A DNA stretch of 5,219 nucleotides from Nitrospirota bacterium (lineage in GTDB: Bacteria > Nitrospirota > Thermodesulfovibrionia > Thermodesulfovibrionales > Magnetobacteriaceae): the NCBI GenBank assembly GCA_015232165.1, contig JADGAE010000155.1, forward strand, positions 1 to 5,219, written 5' to 3'. Every line of letters begins with the position of its first letter. The first letter of the stretch is position 1. The translations under genes and the position numbers were made by a program. Below the pieces are notes generated by a model. The model searched no databases, was not told the origin of the DNA, and worked only from the letters and a program-made list of their open reading frames with translations. Shown piece after piece: positions 1 through 5,219 of the stretch.

Positions 1-478
1 GTTTGTTGCCAATCTGGTATGGACTTGAGGAGATGTAGAGGTGTTGAAGTATCCTGGTTGTCTTGTTTTTGGGCCACCACACCTCAAGGGCGTTTTCTGA
101 GGCGCCATCGGTGTGTTCTTTTTGGTAGACGTACCTGGCTCTCAACACCTCTTCGTTGGTGGTTGCGTTTTCGTCGTACAGTGAGCCCAAATCACGCTCG
201 ACCTTTGAAAACGCGCCGCTAAACTCCTCCATTGCATCTATGACAGCCCTGTTTGCCGCCATGGAGGTTGCCTGGTTGGCAATTAACCTGAAGTGTTCTT
301 CGATCTGCTCCTTTTTTGTCTCCCTGATAAATGTAAGCTGATTTGTCACGGATTGTCTTATGGAGCGACTCGCCTTTACATACGAGTAACTGCCTATTAT
401 TATAAACGGCACCAGACCCAACAACAAAAACAGTATGATCAGCTTGGTCCTCAGTTTAATCTTGATAAAGAAATCCAT
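1..478 (-). CDS. Methyl-accepting chemotaxis protein, N-terminal part (cut by window edge)
   Basis: This is the first 159 codons of a transmembrane chemoreceptor-like protein; the rest lies beyond position 1. The start is ATG at 478-476, with AGGAG seven bases upstream. Residues 1-12 are short and basic (KIKLRTK). Residues 13-34 form one hydrophobic membrane helix (LIILFLLLGLVPFIII). A helical extracytoplasmic region follows, containing KKEQIEEHF and NQATSMAANRAVIDAM. The segment around residues 133-159, with WWPKN, ILQHLYISSSPY and IGNK, resembles from memory the Q-Y-x-Y-I-A-x-N-P-x-P-x-G-x-K stretch of sensor domains in many proteobacterial and Nitrospirota MCPs. The HAMP and MCP signalling domains are expected downstream but cannot be seen. 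A double-CheW gene directly upstream supports a chemoreceptor. A membrane-bound kinase or cyclase with the same sensor is the main alternative. Confidence 0.82.
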   Translation of the reverse strand, partial: MDFFIKIKLRTKLIILFLLLGLVPFIIIGSYSYVKASRSIRQSVTNQLTFIRETKKEQIEEHFRLIANQATSMAANRAVIDAMEEFSGAFSKVERDLGSLYDENATTNEEVLRARYVYQKEHTDGASENALEVWWPKNKTTRILQHLYISSSPYQIGNK

Positions 479-485
479 TGTTTGT

Positions 486-490
486 CTCCT
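486..490 (-). promoter_or_regulatory. Ribosome binding site of the MCP gene
   Basis: The minus strand reads AAAAAAGGAGACAAACA and then ATG. AGGAG is a strong Shine-Dalgarno match seven bases before the start codon, and it fixes the MCP start at 478. It is the only strong ribosome binding site among the three genes. Confidence 0.8.
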
Positions 491-508
491 TTTTTATTTG
501 TATCACCG

Positions 509-523
509 GCAGATGAAATCTGC
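509..523 (-). other. Perfect hairpin in the CheW-MCP spacer
   Basis: The minus strand carries GCAGAT-TTC-ATCTGC, a perfect 6-bp inverted repeat with a 3-base loop. It lies 20 bases after the CheW stop codon and 30 bases before the MCP start. No U-run follows it in the direction of transcription, so it is not a standard intrinsic terminator. It could protect mRNA ends or mark a processing point between the two genes. A role is not shown by the sequence. Confidence 0.5.
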
Positions 524-543
524 AAGCCTGAAATAATGTTAAG

Positions 544-1719
544 TTAAGCTTCTTCGTTGACAATCAGGTCACCGCCGGTCAATAATTTGTGCAGATCGAC
601 AATGGGCAACAGTCTTTCACCATAACGGATGGTGCCCTTAAAATATCGTTCGGCAGTGGAGTACTCGACAGCGGCGATATTGATAATATCACCCTGTCTG
701 GGATAGACCACGTCGATAACATCGTCGATTACGATGCCGACAACCATGTCCTCCACCTGGATGACGACCACCCTGGCATCGGCATATGAGGGGACAGCGA
801 CCAGATTCAAGGCGCCTCTGATGTCTATGAGCGTGAGTATTTCTCCGTGGAGATTCATGCTTCCGACGACGTTTCCGGGACAGCAGGGGATCGCCCTGAC
901 CTCTCTGACCCTGGAGAACTCGATAATCAAACTCATCCAGGGTGTCTCACGGCCTTTTTTTATATTGCTGGACGTTTCCGCTTCTTTTGTGCCTGCGGAC
1001 GTCCCTGCTTCTTTATTGCTGCAGGACACTCCTGCTTCTTTATTGCTGCAGGACACTCCTGCTTTGATCTCAAGTCCAAAGTACTCGTCGTTGATACTTA
1101 CCACGGCCAGGGACATGGATTGTTTGACGTAGTCGTGTTTTTTTATAACGAGGAGATTTGTTGCCCGTTTGTGGTAGAGGTCCCTGTGATGCTCGGTGGC
1201 GTCGGCTATGAAATATCCCTCGTCGTGGGTGGTATCCCCCGGCAAATCTCCCGCATCAGGATGCTCATGCTTCTTTGACGCTCCTGGCCGCTCCTGGCCG
1301 TCGTGGAACAACCTCTTGTGGTCAAGCAACATTATTACCTCGTGCCCCATCTTGACAAAGGCAGTCACGAAGTCGTACATATAGATGTTTGTGTCACTAA
1401 GGGTATTGATGTCCTCTATGTCGTCGTCCGAGATGGAACCAACATCCTGCACCTCCGATACAATCAGCCCATAGGAGACATCCACCATCTCTATGACGAT
1501 GACCTTGTTGGTTATCTTGTACCGCATGGGTGGTTGTCCCATTCTTGCGTTGAGGTCCATTACCGGTATGACCTTGCCACGGTAGTTCAACATCCCTATG
1601 ATGTAGTGCGGTACATTGCAGACAGGTCTGAGCTGTGCAAGCCACACGATCTCCTCCACCGCCTCCGTAGGCAGAGCAAAGGCCAACCCCTCTACACTAA
1701 ATGTTGTGTACGATATCAT
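544..1719 (-). CDS. Chemotaxis coupling protein with two CheW domains
   Basis: A 391-residue soluble scaffold protein; standard CheW is about 160 residues. CheW domains bridge chemoreceptors and CheA. Domain 1 is residues 1-138, with YTTFSVEGLAFALP, VPHYIIGMLNYRGKVIPVMDL (residues 36-56 region) and the closing strand VIMLLDHKRLF. A charged linker (139-200) contains the helix RDLYHKRATNLL. Domain 2 is about 201-384: SLAVVSINDEYFGLEI, then FSRVREVRAIP, GNVVGSMNLHGEILTLIDI, and LLPIVDLHKLL. An insertion of about 45 residues (218-264), mostly four 9-residue repeats, interrupts domain 2. The usual NLRG turn is NLHG here (His291) but NYRG in domain 1. ATG at 1719 was chosen because the CheW fold begins immediately, although it has no Shine-Dalgarno sequence. 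An in-frame TTG at 1761 with AAGGGG six bases upstream would add 14 unusual residues. The absence of a REC domain argues against CheV. Confidence 0.9.
   Translation of the reverse strand: MISYTTFSVEGLAFALPTEAVEEIVWLAQLRPVCNVPHYIIGMLNYRGKVIPVMDLNARMGQPPMRYKITNKVIVIEMVDVSYGLIVSEVQDVGSISDDDIEDINTLSDTNIYMYDFVTAFVKMGHEVIMLLDHKRLFHDGQERPGASKKHEHPDAGDLPGDTTHDEGYFIADATEHHRDLYHKRATNLLVIKKHDYVKQSMSLAVVSINDEYFGLEIKAGVSCSNKEAGVSCSNKEAGTSAGTKEAETSSNIKKGRETPWMSLIIEFSRVREVRAIPCCPGNVVGSMNLHGEILTLIDIRGALNLVAVPSYADARVVVIQVEDMVVGIVIDDVIDVVYPRQGDIINIAAVEYSTAERYFKGTIRYGERLLPIVDLHKLLTGGDLIVNEEA
958..1065 (-). repeat. Four tandem 27-bp repeats inside the second CheW domain
   Basis: Four head-to-tail 27-bp units lie at 958-984, 985-1011, 1012-1038 and 1039-1065. 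The units at 1012-1038 and 1039-1065 are identical apart from their last base, while the other two have diverged. Each encodes nine residues of pattern [KE]-A-[GE]-[VT]-S-x-x-x-K: KAGVSCSNK, EAGVSCSNK, EAGTSAGTK and EAETSSNIK. The two near-identical units each contain a perfect palindrome on the coding strand, GCAGGA-GTG-TCCTGC (plus positions 1021-1035 and 1048-1062). The reading frame is kept. Recent expansion by slippage or unequal exchange is the likely origin. Confidence 0.93.
1281..1300 (-). repeat. 10-bp tandem duplication in the CheW linker
   Basis: CTCCTGGCCG occurs twice in direct succession on the plus strand, at 1281-1290 and 1291-1300. It encodes part of GQERPGASKK just after CheW domain 1. 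Ten is not a multiple of three, so the two copies are read in different frames (GQER and RPGA). Confidence 0.85.
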
Positions 1720-1857
1720 CGAAGAAGAAAGAATGGGAGGAGTGGGGCACCCTGGCCACAAAGAAGTCCCCTTGACCCCGTAATGCCTGGTTTAAAGGCA
1801 AGGGAACGTAAAAAAACAGCCACACCATGGGATATAAAGAACATACTTTTTTTCATT
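1720..1857 (-). other. Kinase-CheW spacer with a possible 46-codon open frame
   Basis: No recognisable gene lies here. An ATG at 1856-1854 starts two bases after the kinase stop codon and opens a frame of 46 codons ending at TGA 1718-1716. That TGA overlaps the CheW ATG as ATGA. The product would begin MKKSMFFISHGVAVFLR and end in a hydrophobic PLLPFFLLR. It has no Shine-Dalgarno sequence and no family that I recognise. The tight fit favours translational coupling, but the residue composition looks like untranslated sequence. The alternative CheW start (TTG 1761) and an RNA stem (1766-1807) occupy the same stretch. No convincing promoter or terminator was found. Confidence 0.25.
1766..1807 (-). 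promoter_or_regulatory. RNA stem that could sequester a ribosome binding site ahead of CheW
   Basis: On the minus-strand transcript GUUCCCUUG (1807-1799) pairs with CAAGGGGAC (1774-1766) over nine bases, with one G-U wobble. The loop is 24 bases. The 3' arm contains AAGGGG (1773-1768), the only Shine-Dalgarno-like sequence before the CheW gene, six bases upstream of the TTG at 1761. A smaller hairpin, UGCCU/AGGCA (1800-1796 with 1788-1784), shares two bases with the first stem and would partly compete with it. The pairing is visible in the sequence. A regulatory role is inference. Confidence 0.35.
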
Positions 1858-4800
1858 TTAATCTAATATTTTATTAAAAGCGTCTTCAAATGCCTGGAAG
1901 TGTTTTAATGCGGTGTCTATATCGTTTTTTCGGATGGAGAGGAGCACGCGGAAGGCGGATGGTTGGAGTTGGGTCAGGCCTGCTTTTTCGGTCTCTTTTT
2001 TTAGTTTGCCGACGAGTCTTTCTATGGCGTCATTGTTTTGTTCATCAAATGCCTTTTTTATTGTATCTATTTGCAACGATGCCTTTTTTAAGAATGTGGT
2101 CAGATTGTCTTCATTCTTTGTTTCAATGGTTTCTTTGGGTTTAGAGAAAGCCTGTTTGGCGAGAAGCGCCATAGTATCCGTGACGGATATCTGTTGGGTT
2201 TCGTTTAGGGATTCTTCCGGGCCGTAGCGTTTGATGATTTCGATAAGGTCGTTGGCCCTGATAGGCTTTGTGATATAGTCGTCCATGCCTGCCTCAAGGC
2301 AGCGTTCCCTGTCTCCCTTCATGGCATATGCGGTCATGGCTATGACTGGTATTGAGCAGGTTGCCGGTGATGCCTTGATTATCCTGGTTGCCTCAAAGCC
2401 GTCCATAACGGGCATGTGTACGTCCATGAGGATTATATCAAAGCGATTGTTCTTAAGTAGTTCCACAGCTTTTGCGCCGTCTACCGCCTCCGTTACGGCA
2501 TAGCCTTGTTTCTTCAACACCTCTCCGGCCAACAATCGGTTTGTGGCATTGTCCTCTACCAGCAGGATACGGACGTCAACCGTTGATTCCTTGACGACCT
2601 CAGCCTTGGATGGCTCCGGCCTGGGCGACACAAATAGGGGGGTGATACCTGCTGCGGCAGGGTCGCCCAGGAGACGCTTGACGGTACTTATTACGTCTTT
2701 ATACTTGATGGGTTTTATGATATAGCCTGCAAGGCCAATTTGGGTGCATCTTTCTATGTCGCCGGTGCGGTAGTTGGAGTTGAGTATGATGACCACAAAG
2801 CGGGCAAGCATTGGGTCTTGCGCAACCTGCTCGGCAACCTTAAATCCGCCGATTTCAGCAATCCGAACGTCAACGAAAACCATGTCGTAAGGCGTGCCGA
2901 CGTCTCTGGCACGTACAAGCTCTTGCAATGCCTCCGAGGGGCCTTTGAATTTCCTGATCTCGGCGCCAAAATCGCTTAACATCTCCTTTATTATCGTACA
3001 ACTGGTGGCATAGGTACAGATGGTGAGTATCCTCTTGCCAACGAGGTTGAGTTCAGGCAGATTTCTGTTAAGTTCCTTGACGTCTTTTAGCCTCACCCTT
3101 ACGGTGAAGTGAAAGGTGCTGCCTGCACCCTCCTTGCTCTCAACCCATATATCGCCACCCATCAGGGAGACGAGTTGTTTCGATATGGTCAGTCCCAGGC
3201 CGGTGCCGCCGTATTTCCTCGTTGTTGAACCATCGGCCTGTGAGAAGGTGCTAAATATGTAATCCATCTTGTCTTGCGGGATGCCTATGCCCGTGTCGGA
3301 GACGGAAAAGTGCAGCATGATAGAGTCCCCTTTGAGACTGTCAGGTTCAATGTTTACAACAGTGGCTATCTCGCCATCATCGGTGAACTTGATGGCGTTG
3401 CCTACGATGTTGATGATCACCTGACTGAGACGTGCGGGGTCGCCAATCAGCCTTGTTGGCACGTTTGGTTTTATGCGACAATACAGCTCTATCCCCTTCT
3501 TGTGCGCCTGGATCGAAAGCGTATCGAATATGTTTTCAACCAGTGGATAGATGTCAAAGCCTATGCTTTCGATGTCAAGTTTGCCGGCCTCGATCTTTGA
3601 AAAGTCCAGAATGCTGTTTAAGATGGTAAGCAGTGAATTGGCCGATGTCAGAACCAGGTCAAGGTAGTCCCTCTGTTGTTTTTTCAGCTCGGTATCAAGG
3701 ACGAACTCCGTCATCCCTATGATTGCATTCATGGGGGTGCGAATCTCGTGGGTTATGTTGGCAAGGAATTCGCTCTTGGCCTTGTTGGCCACCTCGGAGG
3801 TCTCTTTGGCCTTTCTTAGGGCCTCTTCTATCTCCTTGCGTTCCGTAATGTCTTCGTTGACCGACAGATAGTGTGTGATATTGCCTTCGGCGTCTCTTAT
3901 TGGTGAGATTGTGATGTTGTTCCAGTAGAAGGTGTTGTTTTTTCGCTTGTTCAGCAGTTCGCCGTGCCATGTGTTACCGGCAACTATGGACTTCCACAGG
4001 TCGGCGTAGAGTTCCCTGGGGGTCATACCCGATTGTAATATCTTTGGGTTTCGCCCTATGACTTCGTCCCGCGTATAGCCGGTCATTGTGATAAACGTGG
4101 GATTGACAAAGTCGATCCTGCCTTTGAGATCGGTGATTACCACGGCAACCGGGCTCTGGACTATTGCGCTTGAGAGTTTTATCAGTTGTTCTTCGGCCTG
4201 TTTGCACTCGGTCACGTCATTGACAAAGCCTTCGTAGTACAGCGGTTTGCCGTCGTCATCCTTTACGATACGGATGTTCTGTTCTATAATGAGTTCACCG
4301 CCGTCTTTTTTCCTCAGTCGGCTGATAGAGTCTTTTGTGGAGCTTTGCCCTACCAGGGCGCTAACGAACCTGTCATAATCAAATCTCTTGATGTATAATG
4401 CCGGCAGGTCTGCGTTGACGGAGAGCAGTTCTTCCTGACCGGAAAAACCGAGCATTGATATAAAGGCGGGGTTCATAGACAACAATCTGCCTTCGGTGTC
4501 AAACCGGTAAAAACCGCTAAATGTGTTTTCAAACAACACCCTGTAGCTCTCCTCGGAGTGTCGCAGTTCCTTTGTGCGCAGCTTGACCTTGTCTTCGAGT
4601 TCTTCGTTGAGGGTTTCCAGTTCGATCTGAGCCTTTAGGAGTTCACGGTTTTTGCGGACGGCGTTTTCGTAGGTTGACAGCAGGAGGTTGAGGATGTGTC
4701 GCGGTTTTGATTTTATTTCGTAGACCTCGCCCATGAGGCTGATTTCGAGTTTGTCTTGCGATTGTGCGTCACCGCCGGCCCCCGGTGTGTTGAGAATTGC

Positions 4801-5157
4801 ATCGATGCTCTGTAGGACATACACCTCGTCGTAGGGCTTGGTGATATAGTAATCGGCCTCACACTGTAAACCTCGTATGATCTCCTTCGTGTCCGAGAGG
4901 GCGGTCAGAAGGATCACCGGTATGTGCCTGAGTTCCTCGTCGGTCTTGATCCTGAAACACATCTCATAGCCATCCATCTCAGGCATGGCAATGTCGCTGA
5001 TTATCAGCGCCGGTCGCCTGCTTTTGGCAAGGCCCAACCCCTCAACACCATTCCTGGCTGCAATCACCTCATAGCCGGACCTCATCAGGCTGCGTCTTAA
5101 GAGCTCACGTTGCACCATGCTGTCCTCGACTACGAGGATTTCCTTATCGTGTTTCAT
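1858..5157 (-). CDS. Soluble hybrid sensor histidine kinase: REC-PAS-PAS-HisKA-HATPase-REC-REC-tail
   Basis: A 1099-residue cytoplasmic kinase without membrane segments. REC1 (about 5-122) is complete: E11/D12, phospho-acceptor D55, T85, K107. A helical linker and coiled coil follow (about 150-205). PAS1 spans about 203-320 and PAS2 about 325-440, each ending in a PAC-like motif (FVNDVTECK, VNEDITERK). HisKA carries H470 in ANITHEIRTPMN. HATPase (about 565-688) has an N box (N583, N587), DTGIGI (621-626), an F box and GGTGLGL (650-656), so kinase activity is expected. REC2 (708-830) keeps D763 and K815 but lacks the acidic pair (C714/T715). REC3 (862-978) is complete: E868/D869, D912, T942, K964. 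The helical tail (about 1010-1099) looks like an Hpt domain without its histidine. The ATG at 5157 fits REC1 and lies just behind a promoter; no clear Shine-Dalgarno sequence is seen. The layout resembles BarA-type hybrid kinases with an added N-terminal receiver. The stimulus is unknown. Confidence 0.96.
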   Translation of the reverse strand: MKHDKEILVVEDSMVQRELLRRSLMRSGYEVIAARNGVEGLGLAKSRRPALIISDIAMPEMDGYEMCFRIKTDEELRHIPVILLTALSDTKEIIRGLQCEADYYITKPYDEVYVLQSIDAILNTPGAGGDAQSQDKLEISLMGEVYEIKSKPRHILNLLLSTYENAVRKNRELLKAQIELETLNEELEDKVKLRTKELRHSEESYRVLFENTFSGFYRFDTEGRLLSMNPAFISMLGFSGQEELLSVNADLPALYIKRFDYDRFVSALVGQSSTKDSISRLRKKDGGELIIEQNIRIVKDDDGKPLYYEGFVNDVTECKQAEEQLIKLSSAIVQSPVAVVITDLKGRIDFVNPTFITMTGYTRDEVIGRNPKILQSGMTPRELYADLWKSIVAGNTWHGELLNKRKNNTFYWNNITISPIRDAEGNITHYLSVNEDITERKEIEEALRKAKETSEVANKAKSEFLANITHEIRTPMNAIIGMTEFVLDTELKKQQRDYLDLVLTSANSLLTILNSILDFSKIEAGKLDIESIGFDIYPLVENIFDTLSIQAHKKGIELYCRIKPNVPTRLIGDPARLSQVIINIVGNAIKFTDDGEIATVVNIEPDSLKGDSIMLHFSVSDTGIGIPQDKMDYIFSTFSQADGSTTRKYGGTGLGLTISKQLVSLMGGDIWVESKEGAGSTFHFTVRVRLKDVKELNRNLPELNLVGKRILTICTYATSCTIIKEMLSDFGAEIRKFKGPSEALQELVRARDVGTPYDMVFVDVRIAEIGGFKVAEQVAQDPMLARFVVIILNSNYRTGDIERCTQIGLAGYIIKPIKYKDVISTVKRLLGDPAAAGITPLFVSPRPEPSKAEVVKESTVDVRILLVEDNATNRLLAGEVLKKQGYAVTEAVDGAKAVELLKNNRFDIILMDVHMPVMDGFEATRIIKASPATCSIPVIAMTAYAMKGDRERCLEAGMDDYITKPIRANDLIEIIKRYGPEESLNETQQISVTDTMALLAKQAFSKPKETIETKNEDNLTTFLKKASLQIDTIKKAFDEQNNDAIERLVGKLKKETEKAGLTQLQPSAFRVLLSIRKNDIDTALKHFQAFEDAFNKILD

Positions 5158-5178
5158 CTTTGACCGTATACACGATAT

Positions 5179-5207
5179 ATTATACTATAAAACACAAAAC
5201 ATGGGAA
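5179..5207 (-). promoter_or_regulatory. Sigma70-type promoter of the hybrid kinase and probably the whole unit
   Basis: On the minus strand a perfect -10 box TATAAT lies at 5184-5179. A 4-of-6 match to the -35 box, TTCCCA, lies at 5207-5202 with the ideal 17-bp spacing. Transcription should start near 5172, leaving a leader of only about 15 bases that lacks a clear Shine-Dalgarno sequence. The surrounding region is AT-rich. This is a prediction from motifs only. Confidence 0.6.
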
Positions 5208-5219
5208 ATATTTTTTTGG

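Noticed and set aside
958..1065. CRISPR-like repeat array
   Set aside because: The 27-bp units are directly adjacent with no spacers, stay in frame inside a protein gene, and diverge gradually, as a tandem coding repeat does.
1741..1761. TTG at 1761 as the certain CheW start
   Set aside because: It has a plausible Shine-Dalgarno sequence, but the added 14 residues (MWPGCPTPPILSSS) are unlike CheW N-termini and the ATG at 1719 starts exactly at the domain. It is kept as an alternative only.
1811..1835. Intrinsic terminator after the kinase gene
   Set aside because: A seven-base T-run follows GGCTG on the minus strand, but the preceding CCCATGGTGTGG forms at most a 3-bp stem, too weak for a rho-independent terminator.
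1303..1866. Long plus-strand open frame (187 codons) opposite the CheW gene
   Set aside because: It lies antisense to a clear CheW coding region, has no recognisable domain, and its residues follow the complement of CheW codons. Other plus-strand frames at 589-1278 and 1890-4398 were dropped for the same reason.
2049..2090. 12-bp direct repeat ATGCCTTTTTTA, 30 bp apart, as a mobile-element footprint
   Set aside because: The copies lie within coding sequence for a lysine-rich helix (LKKA and IKKA) and nothing element-like lies between them. Codon-level coincidence is a better explanation.

Overview
All three genes found lie on the minus strand, and all belong to prokaryotic signal transduction. 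Read in transcription order (high to low coordinates) they are: (1) a 1099-residue soluble hybrid histidine kinase at 5157-1858, preceded by a sigma70-like promoter; (2) a coupling protein with two CheW domains at 1719-544; (3) the first 159 codons of a membrane-anchored methyl-accepting chemotaxis protein (MCP) at 478-1, cut by the window edge. Spacers are about 138 bp (or 96 bp, depending on the CheW start) and 65 bp. No convincing terminator was seen, so one co-transcribed unit is likely.

The organism looks like a Gram-negative environmental bacterium of moderate GC content. Large PAS/REC hybrid kinases mixed with double-CheW proteins and MCPs are typical of Nitrospirota, Desulfobacterota (former Deltaproteobacteria) and similar lineages. 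The sequence alone does not fix the genus, and no rRNA or tRNA is present.

By inference, the MCP senses an external ligand and the double-CheW protein couples it to a CheA that is not in this window. The hybrid kinase has an N-terminal receiver, two PAS domains, a HisKA/HATPase core, two C-terminal receivers and a helical tail. It is placed to receive or modify the signal through phosphotransfer. Several parts look degenerate or rebuilt. The middle receiver has lost its acidic pair. The C-terminal tail resembles an Hpt domain without its histidine. The second CheW domain is interrupted by four in-frame copies of a 27-bp repeat, two of which carry a perfect 6-bp palindrome.

Non-coding sequence is short. 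The kinase-CheW spacer holds a 9-bp RNA stem that could hide a Shine-Dalgarno sequence, and a 46-codon open frame that exactly fills the gap. The CheW-MCP spacer holds a perfect 6-bp hairpin and a good AGGAG ribosome binding site. No CRISPR array, insertion sequence, RNA gene or complete novel system is visible.
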